A DNA stretch of 64,000 nt from Lacticaseibacillus casei DSM 20011 = JCM 1134 = ATCC 393 (GCF_000829055.1 NZ_AP012544.1:186001-250000), one strand, 5' to 3'; positions 17,258 through 30,642 are shown, counted from the first letter of the stretch. The notes: a model not told the origin generated them from the sequence alone. Program-made: numbers and translations.

Positions 17258-18040
17258 ATGACAACGCCGCTTGTGACGATTATTGTGCCGGTTTATAACC
17301 TTGAGGCATATGTGGCGCGTGGTTTACAAAGCCTCTTGGCACAGACTTATTCCCATTTACAGATCATTGTGATTGATGATGCTTCCGACGATCGGTCACC
17401 GCAGATCGTGAGCCATTTTGCCCAGCTGGATAACCGAATTCACGCTATTTTAAAATCGGTTAACCAAGGCGTCTCGGCAGCGCGTAACAGCGGATTGGCG
17501 CAGGCTCGGGGTGAGCTGATCGCATTCATGGATGGCGATGACTGGTATGAGCCGGACTTCATTGCCCATGCCGTTAAAATGATGAATCAAGGATGGGATC
17601 TCATTGCGATGCCGTTTTTCCGGGATGATCCTGACCCAAAACCGGTACGATCGGGGTTACGCAAGGCAAAACAACTGACGCGCGAAGGCCTGATTCGGCA
17701 GATGCTGCATCCAGTGGGTTATATTCGTGGTTATCTATGGAACAAAGTTTTTCGCCGTGACGTTATTGAACGACTGCAGTTGCGCTTCGACGAGCAAATG
17801 TCCATTATGGAAGACGAACTATTTACAGCAACTTACGTGATGGCAACGCACCACTTCCTGTATACGGGTCATCCGACTTATCACCATGTGGTCCGGCGCG
17901 ATTCGGCCACCCAGTCCTTGGGTATTTTTGGTGCGATACCGCAACAACTGTATGCTTTATGGCGCATTCATCGGGTTTTGCGCCACGCACGCCGCCGCGC
18001 CAAAGCAACTAAGAAAGAAACCGTTAAAATCGATCATTGA
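17258..18040 (+). CDS. Family 2 glycosyltransferase
   Basis: A 260-aa GT-A enzyme. The nucleotide-sugar fold starts at VTIIVPVYNLEAYVARGLQSLLAQTY (given in part), with VIDDASDD near residue 38, GVSAARNSGLAQARGELIAFMDGDD (the DxD motif DGD near 92-94) and a downstream EDELF acid region near 185. It probably adds a sugar to a surface polysaccharide, teichoic acid or glycolipid. It lies 18 bp before the DUF975-like membrane protein and follows the DeoR regulator, a possible small envelope operon. AGGAGG precedes the ATG. Confidence 0.85.
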   Translation: MTTPLVTIIVPVYNLEAYVARGLQSLLAQTYSHLQIIVIDDASDDRSPQIVSHFAQLDNRIHAILKSVNQGVSAARNSGLAQARGELIAFMDGDDWYEPDFIAHAVKMMNQGWDLIAMPFFRDDPDPKPVRSGLRKAKQLTREGLIRQMLHPVGYIRGYLWNKVFRRDVIERLQLRFDEQMSIMEDELFTATYVMATHHFLYTGHPTYHHVVRRDSATQSLGIFGAIPQQLYALWRIHRVLRHARRRAKATKKETVKIDH

Positions 18041-18058
18041 TCAGGAGGATCACGGACT

Positions 18059-18820
18059 TTGGCAGAAAATTTAATGACTTTCCCGCAATTGAAACAGGCA
18101 GCAAAGAAACAACTGAAAACGGGAACGAATCGTCGGGATCTCATGCTGGCGTACTTGTTACCGAGCTTATTACAGGCCGCGGCGATGATCACCGTTTATT
18201 TGATGATTCAGGCGGTGGTGCAAGGCTTCGGTGCCGAAAAAGTACTCACCGATCCGACCGGTTTTCAGGCCTACTACGCCCAAAGCAGTAATGACAGCGG
18301 CATGGTGAATACCATTCAAAGCCTTGTTGTGACGATGTTGGTCCAAGGCGTTAACTTTGCGGTGCTGGACCTCGTCCGCAACCATGAACGTGTACGGCCG
18401 CTTCAAGCTGTGTTAGGTCTGTTTAACGGTAAATGGTTTTGGGGATCCATTTCATTGTGGATCTTTATGTATTTTCTGACACTCATCGGATTTTCTTTCC
18501 TGATCTTTCCCGGGATCATGTTGGCGCTAGGATGGCGACAGGCGTTTTGGGTCTTTAAAGATGGGCGCGAAGCCGATCAACGATTTTCGTCCATCACGGC
18601 CTTAATCGGATCATGGCGCCTCATGAAAGGCTTTAAGTCAGATTTACTAGGCTTGTATCTCTCAATGATTGGCTGGTATTTGTTAGAAAATGCTACTTTC
18701 CATCTCTTCGACTGGGCCATCAATCCTTATTTGCAGCTGGTTCACGCGAATTATTACGAAAACCGCCGTGCATACAAAATGGCGGCCTTGCACCGCAATG
18801 GTTCTGACGTGCACTTTTAG
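18059..18820 (+). CDS. DUF975-like integral membrane protein
   Basis: A 253-aa protein starting at TTG with AGGAGG (18043-18048) 10 nt upstream. After a basic amphipathic start (FPQLKQAAKKQLKTGTNRRDLM) come about five membrane segments, including LAYLLPSLLQAAAMITVYLMIQ, WIFMYFLTLIGFSFLIFPGIML and the YLSMIGWYLLENA region. The layout and the phrase FPGIMLALGWRQAFWVFKD match the DUF975 family of Firmicute membrane proteins, whose role is not established. It follows the glycosyltransferase closely and is likely co-transcribed. Confidence 0.7.
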   Translation: MAENLMTFPQLKQAAKKQLKTGTNRRDLMLAYLLPSLLQAAAMITVYLMIQAVVQGFGAEKVLTDPTGFQAYYAQSSNDSGMVNTIQSLVVTMLVQGVNFAVLDLVRNHERVRPLQAVLGLFNGKWFWGSISLWIFMYFLTLIGFSFLIFPGIMLALGWRQAFWVFKDGREADQRFSSITALIGSWRLMKGFKSDLLGLYLSMIGWYLLENATFHLFDWAINPYLQLVHANYYENRRAYKMAALHRNGSDVHF

Positions 18821-18902
18821 CACAGGCAGGGTATACTGACAGCGATTGAAGACGGAGTCAGGAATTGTGTGGTGCTAAAAGAAGAAGGTTGGCGCTGTAA
18901 TT

Positions 18903-19235
18903 ATGGAAACCGAAGCATATATGACCTTGGCAGAAGTCAAAAAGCGGCAGGCCAGTTTAAAAGATAAAATGCCGCTTGATCAGGCGATTGCCGAAAACAT
19001 TCAAAACTGGGCACAATGGCTGCTAGACGAAGGATTTGAAGGCAGCTACTTCACGGCCAAACTAAACGGGAATGCGATTATGATTAGCGATCTCGATGGC
19101 CAGCAAGTCGCAACCATCACCACCGATGCGTCTAGTTATGTCGATGCGTTCAAGCAGTCAGATAGAATGACGATGCTGACAGTTCAAAGCAAGTTGCGCC
19201 GGCTGATTGACCAGCACGGCATTAAAACGCAGTGA
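18903..19235 (+). CDS. Small protein, unknown function
   Basis: A 110-aa soluble acidic-to-neutral protein (METEAYMTLAEVKKRQASLK...), predicted mostly helical at both ends with a beta stretch in the middle (SYFTAKLNGNAIMISDLDGQ). No signal peptide or membrane segment is seen. The ribosome site is weak (GAAGAAGG then a long spacer). It is followed by a strong bidirectional terminator shared with lepB. I do not recognise a family. Confidence 0.6.
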   Translation: METEAYMTLAEVKKRQASLKDKMPLDQAIAENIQNWAQWLLDEGFEGSYFTAKLNGNAIMISDLDGQQVATITTDASSYVDAFKQSDRMTMLTVQSKLRRLIDQHGIKTQ

Positions 19236-19267
19236 CCGGCACAAATCCACTTGGAAGTATGCCAAAA

Positions 19268-19297
19268 TAAAAACACCGCAATGCAGCGGTGTTTTTT
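19268..19297. terminator. Bidirectional terminator
   Basis: The stem AAACACCGC / GCGGTGTTT with flanking A and T runs lies between the plus-strand small protein and the minus-strand signal peptidase. Confidence 0.85.
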
Positions 19298-19319
19298 CGT
19301 GTCATCAAGTTGTGGCTCA

Positions 19320-19919
19320 TCAGAAAATCTTCATCCGATTTAACGGCCAATACCGCCAAACAACGACTGATTGAATCTTGGACTTATCAACAAAGCCAAA
19401 ATCACGACTGTCGTGGGAAACCAAACGATTGTCGCCCATCACGAAATATTTTCCAGCGGGGACTTTGGCTGATTTGGTTGACGAAAGTGTCTTGATATTG
19501 AAATCGTTGGTGAACTTAATACTGGACGGATCCAGTCCCTGTTGACTGGCCCATTTATTAATTTCATCACGTGAAAACTTATGATTCAAATAGGGTTCGG
19601 CAATTGCCTTACCATTGACATACAGTTTGTCGTTTTTGGAACTCACCGTATCGCCTGGCATCCCGATAACCCGCTTGATGTAAAGCGACTTTGGCCGATC
19701 AGGCGCATTGATCACGACAATATCGTTGCGTTTAGGTTTCTTGATCCGAACTGAATATAACCGTTCATTATTCTCCAATGTCGGTTGCATCGATGTACCC
19801 TGCACCACATCTTTGCTTAGGACGTAACGCATCAGCAACTGGGACGCGAAGAAAATAACGACGAAAAGAAGCAGAAACTCAAGGATCGTTCTTAAGGCGG
19901 ATTGATTGTTATTTTTCAA
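19320..19919 (-). CDS. lepB: Signal peptidase I
   Basis: A 199-aa membrane protease that removes signal peptides from exported proteins. One N-terminal membrane segment (LEFLLLFVVIFFASQLLM, about residues 13-30) precedes the catalytic serine in QGTSMQPTL (near 40). The general-base lysine is in YIKRVIGMPGD (near 80), and the family box GDNRLVSHDSRDFGFV is near 167. It is a monocistronic minus-strand gene, with GGAAGGTG before the ATG. Several signal peptidases per genome are usual in this group. Confidence 0.92.
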   Translation of the reverse strand: MKNNNQSALRTILEFLLLFVVIFFASQLLMRYVLSKDVVQGTSMQPTLENNERLYSVRIKKPKRNDIVVINAPDRPKSLYIKRVIGMPGDTVSSKNDKLYVNGKAIAEPYLNHKFSRDEINKWASQQGLDPSSIKFTNDFNIKTLSSTKSAKVPAGKYFVMGDNRLVSHDSRDFGFVDKSKIQSVVVWRYWPLNRMKIF

Positions 19920-19991
19920 AATGACACCTTCCGGTACAGATTAACCTTAGTCTACCACAAGCGTTCTATCCACGACTAGAAAGTTCGTCTT

Positions 19992-20927
19992 TCAATCATA
20001 CTTCGGGAAAAAGCCGCTTTTTTCTGCTTGCCGACATAGGTCAACAATCTGGGCGTATTCAGCCAGCATCAAGCACCAGCGATGCGGCAAACTCGTGTAA
20101 CCATAGGCCAAGCCTGCTAAGCCGCCGGTCAACGCGGCTGCGGTATCGGTCGCGCCGCCGAGCATAAGCGCATTTAAAACCGCATCATGATAATCCGGCC
20201 AGGTTTGGAGTGCGTGTAAGACCCGAGCCAATAAACTTAGAGGATCGGTGGCAGTGCCATCTGATGCCTGCGCTTCGAGTTTGGTTTGGAATGCAGCAAA
20301 AGCAGGTTGATAAGTTGGCTGATCCGCAAAGTATGCGGCGGTTTTGCTGATGCCGGTGGTGATTGCCGTGGGTAAGTCAGGGGCATCGGCAAGCAGTGCA
20401 ATCGCAATTTGGGTATAAATGGCAGAAGCGACCATATTTTCAGGATCCAGATTGGTGAGCGTGACAAAATTTTGAAAGAGCCGGCTGCCTTCCGCTTTTT
20501 GGAACAGGTTGGTTTCAAATGTCTGGTAAGCAAAAAAGGCAAATGGCAACGTGCGAATCAAGGCTCCTGGTTCGTTAGGCGCCGCTGTGGCTTTTCCCGT
20601 GGTCAAGGTCGTTTCGACACTTGACCAAATATCAGGATTCCTTTTCCCATAGGGTGCGTACTCGCCGTTTTTGAACCAGGCTTGGTAGGCATTGACCAGT
20701 GCATCCTGGTCGAAACCATGCTGCAACGCATCCAGACCGGCCAGGGTAAGGCCTGTTTCATCTGAGTAAGTGCCGGCCGGCTGATTGAACGTGCCATAGC
20801 CCTTCATCCCAGCCACCGGCGAAGCGGCTAACTCAGCCTGCGTTTGGCCCTTGACCGGCAGTCCCAAAGCATCACCGATGGCAAAGCCAACCGTGGCGTG
20901 AATCAAACGTGATTCCATGATGCCCAT
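19992..20927 (-). CDS. ADP-ribosylglycohydrolase family protein
   Basis: A 311-aa, mostly helical protein. Family motifs are visible: GFAIGDALGLPVKG at residues 14-27, the metal-binding region YSDETGLTLAGLDAL near 53-67, and GGATDTAAALTGGLAGLAYG near 253-272, which supplies the second set of metal ligands. Members remove ADP-ribose from proteins or act on related ADP-ribosyl compounds; the substrate here is unknown. The usual SDDT is SDET in this protein. AGGAGG lies before the ATG. It stands alone with a 426-bp gap upstream. Confidence 0.8.
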   Translation of the reverse strand: MGIMESRLIHATVGFAIGDALGLPVKGQTQAELAASPVAGMKGYGTFNQPAGTYSDETGLTLAGLDALQHGFDQDALVNAYQAWFKNGEYAPYGKRNPDIWSSVETTLTTGKATAAPNEPGALIRTLPFAFFAYQTFETNLFQKAEGSRLFQNFVTLTNLDPENMVASAIYTQIAIALLADAPDLPTAITTGISKTAAYFADQPTYQPAFAAFQTKLEAQASDGTATDPLSLLARVLHALQTWPDYHDAVLNALMLGGATDTAAALTGGLAGLAYGYTSLPHRWCLMLAEYAQIVDLCRQAEKSGFFPKYD

Positions 20928-20955
20928 TATTTGTCTCCTCCTTATATAAGAAAGA

Positions 20956-21023
20956 GCCCATTATGCATGTCGCAGGCACAGCATCAGCGGACGCTATGTT
21001 TGCCAGCGAGATGCGTCATGGGC
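20956..21023. repeat. Long imperfect hairpin
   Basis: GCCCATTATGCATGTCGCAG pairs with the region ending in GCGAGATGCGTCATGGGC, about 19 of 23 positions matching, around a 22-nt loop. It lies upstream of both flanking divergent genes. The lack of a T run argues against a terminator. Confidence 0.5.
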
Positions 21024-21200
21024 AGCACCGATTAATCATAGACATGAAGTTATTATTTCCCTAGAAAAGAAGAAATTGCAAAAGATTTGCCTCGTTGTAA
21101 AACAACAGTGGCTGTGATAGCCTAGCAAGCAGTAGCTATTTTCAGAAAGCCAGCCTGCCAATTGTTTGATAAAAGCTTTGGTGTACGGCTAGCAAGGCAG

Positions 21201-21247
21201 CCAAGCACGTCGCGGTAAGCACGATTGAGCGTGTCCGTGATGCTTGG
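21201..21247. repeat. Second hairpin in the ADP-ribosylglycohydrolase/ABC-F gap
   Basis: CCAAGCA and TGCTTGG form the base of a stem, with an inner CACG/CGTG pairing. It lies about 107 bp before the ABC-F start and could be part of its 5' leader. ABC-F genes often have attenuating leaders, but no leader peptide was identified. Confidence 0.4.
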
Positions 21248-21353
21248 ATTTCAGGAAAAAGTTGATCCATTTGACAAGATGCCCAGCAATGAGCAAAAGG
21301 TGCTGCCGGTATTTTAGTTGGATCAATGACGGTTTATAGATTAAGGAGTTCTC

Positions 21354-22901
21354 ATGAGTGTTTTAACCGTAACCGGGTTGTCGCAACGGTTTTTAGATAA
21401 AGTGTTATATCAAGATGCCAGCTTTCAGGTGAATATAGAGGACCATCTTGGCGTGATTGGCCAAAATGGGGTTGGCAAAAGTACGTTAATCAAGATTTTA
21501 ACGGGAGCCTTGACGCCGGATGCCGGTAAAATCGTCTGGCAAAAGCATCTGCACGTCGGGTACTTAGACCAGTACGCTAATTTGGTGCCGGGCCAGACTG
21601 TGATCGAATTTTTGCGTACAGCTTTTGAGGAGCTTTATCGCAAAGAGGCCAAAATGAATCAAATTTACGCAGATTATGCGACAAACCCGGACGATGCGCT
21701 GTTGGCAAAAGCTGGCGAGCTTCAGCAGGAACTGGAAGCCGGCGATTTTTATGAACTCGAAACCACGATTCAAACTGTGGCGGAAGGTTTAGGCATCACG
21801 GCCATGGGGATGGATCATCCGGTTGACGCGCTTTCGGGTGGTCAGCGTTCAAAATTGATTTTGGCAAAATTACTGCTTGAAAAACCGGATATGCTCCTAC
21901 TCGATGAACCGACCAATTACCTGGATGTGTCGCACATTGAATGGTTGACCGACTGGCTCCAGAACTTCGAAGGGGCTTTTATTGTTATTTCTCACGATTT
22001 TGATTTCCTCGAAAATGTGACCAATGCAGTTTTGGATATTGAGTTCGGCCAGATCACGAAATACACGGGCACTTTGAAACAGGCCATGCGCCAAAAGGAA
22101 GCCGATCACGAAACGTACCTGAAGGCATTTGCCAAACAGCAGGAAACGATCAAGAAAACCGAAGCCTTTATCCGCAAGTTTAAGGCAGGAACGCGCGCCA
22201 CAATGGCTAAAAGCCGCGAAAAGCAACTGGCCCGCATGGACAAACTGACACCACCGGGGACTCGTTCTAAAGCCCACTTAGCGTTTCCTTACCTGCCAGT
22301 GAATCGGCAGATTTTGGTCGATGTGAATAACTTGGTTGTTGGCTATGATCAACCATTGTTGCAGCCAATCAATTTTTCGGTCGCAAAAGATCAGATCATT
22401 GCGTTTGAAGGGTTTAATGGGGTCGGTAAATCGACGTTATTAAAAACGATCCTCGGGTTAATTCCGGCCATTAGCGGCAGTGTCGAAATTGCCGACAACG
22501 TGGTCTTTGGGTATTACGAGCAGGAACTACATTGGGATCAGCCTAAACAAAGTCCGGTTCAGTATTTGCAACAGCGTTTTCCGGCGTTAACCCAAAAAGT
22601 TGTACGCCAGGTGCTGTCGCGAACTGCTTTGACAAGTGAAGAGGCCAATAATCCGTTAACCATGCTGTCCGGGGGCGAACAAGCCAAAGTCAAATTGGCA
22701 GAGCTCATGTTGCAGACCACCAATATTTTGATCATGGATGAGCCAACCAACCATTTGGACGACGACACCAAGAACGCATTGCGCACCGGACTACAGCAGT
22801 ATCCCGGCGCCGTCTTACTCGTCTCGCATGAGGCAGGCTTTTATGATCGATCCTGGGTAGATACGGTTGTTAACGTGGAGCAATTGCAAGTTAAGGCGTG
22901 A
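21354..22901 (+). CDS. ABC-F family ATPase (ribosome-associated)
   Basis: A 515-aa protein with two ABC domains in one chain and no membrane part, the ABC-F layout. Walker A motifs are GQNGVGKST (near residue 36) and GFNGVGKST (near 352). The signatures are LSGGQRSKLILAKLL and LSGGEQAKVKLAELM, and the Walker B regions read LLLDEPTNYLD and LIMDEPTNHLD. The linker between the domains (about 230-310) is rich in Lys and Glu (KQQETIKKTEAFIRKFK). Members act at the ribosomal E site in translation or antibiotic protection. The subgroup cannot be fixed by eye. Monocistronic, with AAGGAG before the ATG. Confidence 0.85.
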   Translation: MSVLTVTGLSQRFLDKVLYQDASFQVNIEDHLGVIGQNGVGKSTLIKILTGALTPDAGKIVWQKHLHVGYLDQYANLVPGQTVIEFLRTAFEELYRKEAKMNQIYADYATNPDDALLAKAGELQQELEAGDFYELETTIQTVAEGLGITAMGMDHPVDALSGGQRSKLILAKLLLEKPDMLLLDEPTNYLDVSHIEWLTDWLQNFEGAFIVISHDFDFLENVTNAVLDIEFGQITKYTGTLKQAMRQKEADHETYLKAFAKQQETIKKTEAFIRKFKAGTRATMAKSREKQLARMDKLTPPGTRSKAHLAFPYLPVNRQILVDVNNLVVGYDQPLLQPINFSVAKDQIIAFEGFNGVGKSTLLKTILGLIPAISGSVEIADNVVFGYYEQELHWDQPKQSPVQYLQQRFPALTQKVVRQVLSRTALTSEEANNPLTMLSGGEQAKVKLAELMLQTTNILIMDEPTNHLDDDTKNALRTGLQQYPGAVLLVSHEAGFYDRSWVDTVVNVEQLQVKA

Positions 22902-22944
22902 TTCAATTTCCTTCTGAAGCAAATCAACTAGGCTAATTTTCGCG

Positions 22945-22994
22945 AAAAAAGGCGCTACCGACAAAATGAAATTATCGGCGGTGCCTCTTTTTTT
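22945..22994. terminator. Bidirectional terminator
   Basis: The region AAAAAAGGC...GCCTCTTTTTTT contains complementary arms (GGCGCTACCGA and TCGGCGGTGCC, with a small bulge) between converging ABC-F and methyltransferase genes. Confidence 0.7.
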
Positions 22995-23037
22995 GGTGTT
23001 TAGTTCGTATTGGGACGCGCAGTGGCATGCTGAATTG

Positions 23038-23784
23038 CTAATGATCCGAATGCCAGACCAGTTGCGTATAGGTATAAGTGAGGTGGTCGGTGACTGGCAT
23101 GTGGGCATTTTCGTTTCCAGTCAGTGCCTTGGCAAGTTGGCTGGCCGCCTCTACACCCAAAGGCACGGTTAGCTCAGGCAAAAGATCGCTAATCGTTGTC
23201 TGCTCCTCAAGATGATAAGTCAGCGTATGCGATTTGAACGGCATGTGGTGGGCACGTAACCAGCGCTCATAGCTGGCAACGCGACTAGGGTCTGCCTGAT
23301 AAGCGACCGGTACGGTTTGGCCTAAATAAGTTAGCGCGCGATCCATCAAAGCGTCAGACTGTTCGCTTTGAAAGTTCAACACAACGCTTTGATTAGCCCA
23401 GTCGGTTAACAATGACAGTTCATTGGCCTCCAGCGTGGGCAACTGGCTAACAAAAATAAGATCGGCAGTAGGCCGCGCTTCGAGCTGATGCCAATCGGCG
23501 GTTATGAAGTTGACTGATGTAGTCGAATTGGCTGTTAGCTGTTGCCTTGCATATGCCAGCATGGCAGAAGACCAATCGATTAACGTCAATTGTTGGACAT
23601 GCGCGGCGAAGCGAGCGGCGTAACGGCCGGTCCCGGCAGCAAGGTCAACGAGTGATTTAGTCGGCAGCAGCCCTTCAGCGAGCAGCCATGCGGTAACATC
23701 TCGAGCAATTGGCAAACGTGACGCTTTCTCGGCCGCGACGTAGTCTTCGGCGAATTGATTCCAAAAGGCCCGATTTTCTTTCAT
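23038..23784 (-). CDS. SAM-dependent methyltransferase, class I
   Basis: A 248-aa protein. The SAM-binding motif I is LVDLAAGTGRYAARFA at about residues 45-60, followed by the post-I acidic end TLIDWSSAML and the motif IV region DLIFVSQLP. The C-terminal half is less conserved and the acceptor is unknown. The start (MKENRAFWNQFAEDY) is the usual opening of small-molecule methyltransferases of this type. It is monocistronic, lies convergent to ABC-F, and its promoter side faces the rRNA operon promoter. Confidence 0.78.
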   Translation of the reverse strand: MKENRAFWNQFAEDYVAAEKASRLPIARDVTAWLLAEGLLPTKSLVDLAAGTGRYAARFAAHVQQLTLIDWSSAMLAYARQQLTANSTTSVNFITADWHQLEARPTADLIFVSQLPTLEANELSLLTDWANQSVVLNFQSEQSDALMDRALTYLGQTVPVAYQADPSRVASYERWLRAHHMPFKSHTLTYHLEEQTTISDLLPELTVPLGVEAASQLAKALTGNENAHMPVTDHLTYTYTQLVWHSDH

Positions 23785-23825
23785 GAAAAGATATTTCCCC
23801 TCTGAAAATTTTTTTGAAAAAGTAG

Positions 23826-23854
23826 TTGACTTAAACGGAGAACCTGCGTAGTAT
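23826..23854 (+). promoter_or_regulatory. rRNA operon promoter P1
   Basis: TTGACT and TAGTAT are separated by 17 bp, about 245 bp before the 16S gene. Confidence 0.8.
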
Positions 23855-23912
23855 ATTACGAGTTGTCAGTCATCAAAACAGTTTAAACCGCACAGCGATT
23901 TAAAAAAAGATG

Positions 23913-23941
23913 TTGACAAAGGGTTGCCAATTTGATATTCT
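23913..23941 (+). promoter_or_regulatory. rRNA operon promoter P2
   Basis: TTGACA and TATTCT are separated by 17 bp. The transcript leader that follows contains a CTTTGAAAACTGAACAAAG antitermination/processing block, echoed in the 16S-23S spacer. Confidence 0.85.
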
Positions 23942-24100
23942 AATTGAGTTGTCGCTTGGCAACAAAGTCGTCCTTTGAAAACTGAACAAAGTTTCGTTTA
24001 AATGTGCAGGGTCCTTGATACTTCGGTATCGAGGCAAAAAGTAGCATTTGCGAAGTCAATTCGCTAGAACAACAAATCGAGCTATTCGAACAGCTCATAT

Positions 24101-28808
<4,708 letters not shown>

Positions 28809-28810
28809 TA

Positions 28811-28927
28811 GAGCGTGAGCAGGAGCGCTTAGAAACCGGAGCATAAGCGGGCCTGAGTTCGTTGGCCGGGTTTTGGCCAATGGATTCAGGGTTCTTATGT
28901 GGAGGTTTCTGCGACTGCGAACGCGTT
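28811..28927 (+). repeat. Dispersed hairpin repeat, copy A (23S-5S spacer)
   Basis: About 117 bp between 23S and 5S. It starts GAGCGTGAGC and contains AGAAACCGGAGCATAAG...CTTATGTGGAGGTTTCT, an imperfect long stem, with TTGGCC..GGCCAA at its centre, and ends GCGAACGCG. It is transcribed with the rRNA. It is closely similar to copy B downstream of 5S and shares ends with copy D at 36537-36656. Confidence 0.8.
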
Positions 28928-29004
28928 TCGATGAAATACACTGGTTCCCGACAACACAAAAACAACAATGATAGCCAGTTTTGAGAGCGCAAAGTTCTCA
29001 TAAG

Positions 29005-29121
29005 TGTGGTGGCGATAGCAAGAAGGATACACCTGTTCCCATGCCGAACACAGAAGTTAAGCTTCTTCACGCCGAGAGTAGTTGGTGGGAAACTGCCTGC
29101 GAGGGTAGGAAGCTGCCACGC
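29005..29121 (+). rRNA. rrf: 5S ribosomal RNA
   Basis: About 117 nt, starting TGTGGTGGCGATAGC and ending AGGAAGCTGCCACGC. It contains the conserved CCTGTTCCCATGCCGAACAC. No tRNA follows before the terminator. Confidence 0.95.
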
Positions 29122-29126
29122 TAAGA

Positions 29127-29160
29127 TAAGATCCGGTCATATTGACTGGGTCTTTTTTTG
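29127..29160 (+). terminator. rRNA operon terminator
   Basis: The stem AGATCCGGTCA / TGACTGGGTCT (one G-T pair) has a short loop and is followed by a run of seven T. Confidence 0.9.
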
Positions 29161-29162
29161 AT

Positions 29163-29279
29163 GAGCGTGAGCCAGCCCGGTTAGAAACCGGAGCATAAGT
29201 GGGCCTGAGTTTGTTGGCCGGGTTTTGGCCAATGGACTCAGGGTCCTTATGTGCAGGTTTCTGGGCTGGCGAGCGCGTT
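29163..29279 (+). repeat. Dispersed hairpin repeat, copy B
   Basis: It starts 3 bp after the rrn terminator T run. It has the same outline as copy A: GAGCGTGAGC, then TTAGAAACCGGAGCATAAG, TTGGCCGGGTTTTGGCCAA, CTTATGTGCAGGTTTCT, and the end GCGAGCGCG. Differences from copy A include base changes in both arms that keep pairing. Confidence 0.8.
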
Positions 29280-29531
29280 ATAGAAAGCGAAAGTCAGATT
29301 TCGCGTTTGCCAATAATAGAACAAACTCCCAATTGATATTTGTTTAAGGCCACTTACACGCAGACTTCTGCGCCAGTGAGCGCGTTAAGAAAGCAGAAGT
29401 AGGAATTTCAAACCTGCCTTAAACAGAACAAAATTCATAACTCTCCACAAACGGAAAATCAAAAAATAATCTTGAAACAACAGTACCATGCGTGCTACAT
29501 TGCAGAAGCAAGCGGAAAAGGGGGCCATAAA
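29280..29531 (+). other. Gap before thioredoxin
   Basis: About 250 bp containing repeat fragment C. An in-frame extension of the thioredoxin frame back to 29472 exists, but its start has no ribosome site. No clear promoter hexamers were assigned. Confidence 0.4.
29348..29386 (+). repeat. Dispersed hairpin repeat, right-end fragment C
   Basis: GGCCACTTACACGCAGACTT followed by CTGCGCCAGTGAGCGCG matches the right end of copy D (reverse complement of the start of 36537-36656). The left half is absent. Confidence 0.6.
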
Positions 29532-29852
29532 ATGCCAGTGAATGCGACGAAAGAGACACTAAAGGAGTTGACCGCTACCGGAACGGTGGTTGTCGACTTT
29601 TGGGCGCCGTGGTGTGGGCCTTGTAAGGTGCTTGATCCGATTTTAAATGCGCTTGCAAAAGAACTGTCAGGGCTAAAAGTAGTGCGCTATAACGTGGAGG
29701 CGGATGCTTCGGTGCCGCAAACATTGGGAATCATGACAGTGCCGACAATAGTAGTCTATCAGCAGGGACAACCAAAAGAAAAAGTGAGTGGCGTTTATGC
29801 CAAAGAAAAATTGAAGCGTTACTTTGAAAAGAGGTTAGAGGCAGCGCGATGA
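29532..29852 (+). CDS. trxA: Thioredoxin
   Basis: A 106-aa cytoplasmic disulfide reductant. The active site WCGPCK is at residues 28-33 inside VVDFWAPWCGPCKVLDPIL, and the cis-proline is in MTVPTIVVY near 74. The start at 29532 is chosen because AAAAGGGGG lies about 8 nt before it and the length is then typical; the frame upstream to 29472 is untranslated in my reading. The last codons overlap the next gene by 4 bp (ATGA), so it is co-expressed with the ThrE-type exporter pair. That pairing is unusual for a redox protein. Confidence 0.88.
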   Translation: MPVNATKETLKELTATGTVVVDFWAPWCGPCKVLDPILNALAKELSGLKVVRYNVEADASVPQTLGIMTVPTIVVYQQGQPKEKVSGVYAKEKLKRYFEKRLEAAR

Positions 29853-30625
29853 CATATTCAATTGAACAAGAAAAAACCCAAACCCCAAATCGTGTCTTAG
29901 CTACCTGCCTTTTAGCCGGGCGAATTATGATCGAAGGCGGTTCGGAAATGTATCGGGTGGAAGACACGATGCGCCGAATCGCTTTTAACGCTGGTCAACC
30001 GCAAACGTTGGTGTTCACGACGCCAACTGGGATTTTTGCAAGTATTGAAAATCAACCGTATATTCAGGAACGGCCGATTAGCAAACGCTCGATTGATATG
30101 GAGAAAGTCTCCCGGGTGAATCAGCTTTCCCGATCGTTTGCTGCCAAAGAAATTGACTTGGATGCATTATATGCGGCACTGCTTAAATTGGATCAGAATA
30201 CGCCGTTTTTCCCAATTTGGTGGCAGGTGATCGGTGCTGCCGTTGTCAGTTTGACCTTAATGGTTTTATTTGCGCAAAAATACAACTGGTTTGATATGCC
30301 TTTGGCGGCGTTGGTTGGCGCACTTGGTTTTTGGGTGAATATCAAGGTGAATGCCTTAACGAATATTCGCTTTATCAGTGAATTACTCGGCGCTTTGGTT
30401 GTCGGATTAACGGCATGGATCGGTGTTAAATTAGGGTTAGGTCATGATCTGGATGACATTATCATCGGTGCGATTATGCCGCTGGTGCCGGGGGTGGCGA
30501 TTACCAATTCGATCCGGGATATGTTGGCCGGGCACCTGTTGTCCGGCATGGCGCGGGGCATGGAAGCAATCTTAAGCGCCTGTGCCATCGGTGTTGGGAT
30601 TGCCATTATTTTCCGGTTCTTTTAG
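29849..30625 (+). CDS. Threonine/serine exporter, ThrE N-terminal-type half (YjjP-like)
   Basis: A 258-aa membrane protein. The soluble N-terminal region has GRIMIEGGSEMYRVEDTMRRIA (about residues 25-46; shown as a diagnostic stretch), typical of the DUF1212/ThrE family, and is followed by five hydrophobic segments. In the split form, YjjP and YjjB together make the exporter found as one ThrE chain in Corynebacterium. Here the partner follows after 17 bp. It overlaps the thioredoxin stop by 4 bp. The exported substrate is inferred from the family. Confidence 0.8.
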   Translation: MTYSIEQEKTQTPNRVLATCLLAGRIMIEGGSEMYRVEDTMRRIAFNAGQPQTLVFTTPTGIFASIENQPYIQERPISKRSIDMEKVSRVNQLSRSFAAKEIDLDALYAALLKLDQNTPFFPIWWQVIGAAVVSLTLMVLFAQKYNWFDMPLAALVGALGFWVNIKVNALTNIRFISELLGALVVGLTAWIGVKLGLGHDLDDIIIGAIMPLVPGVAITNSIRDMLAGHLLSGMARGMEAILSACAIGVGIAIIFRFF

Positions 30626-30642
30626 TGAAGGAGGCAGTGCTC

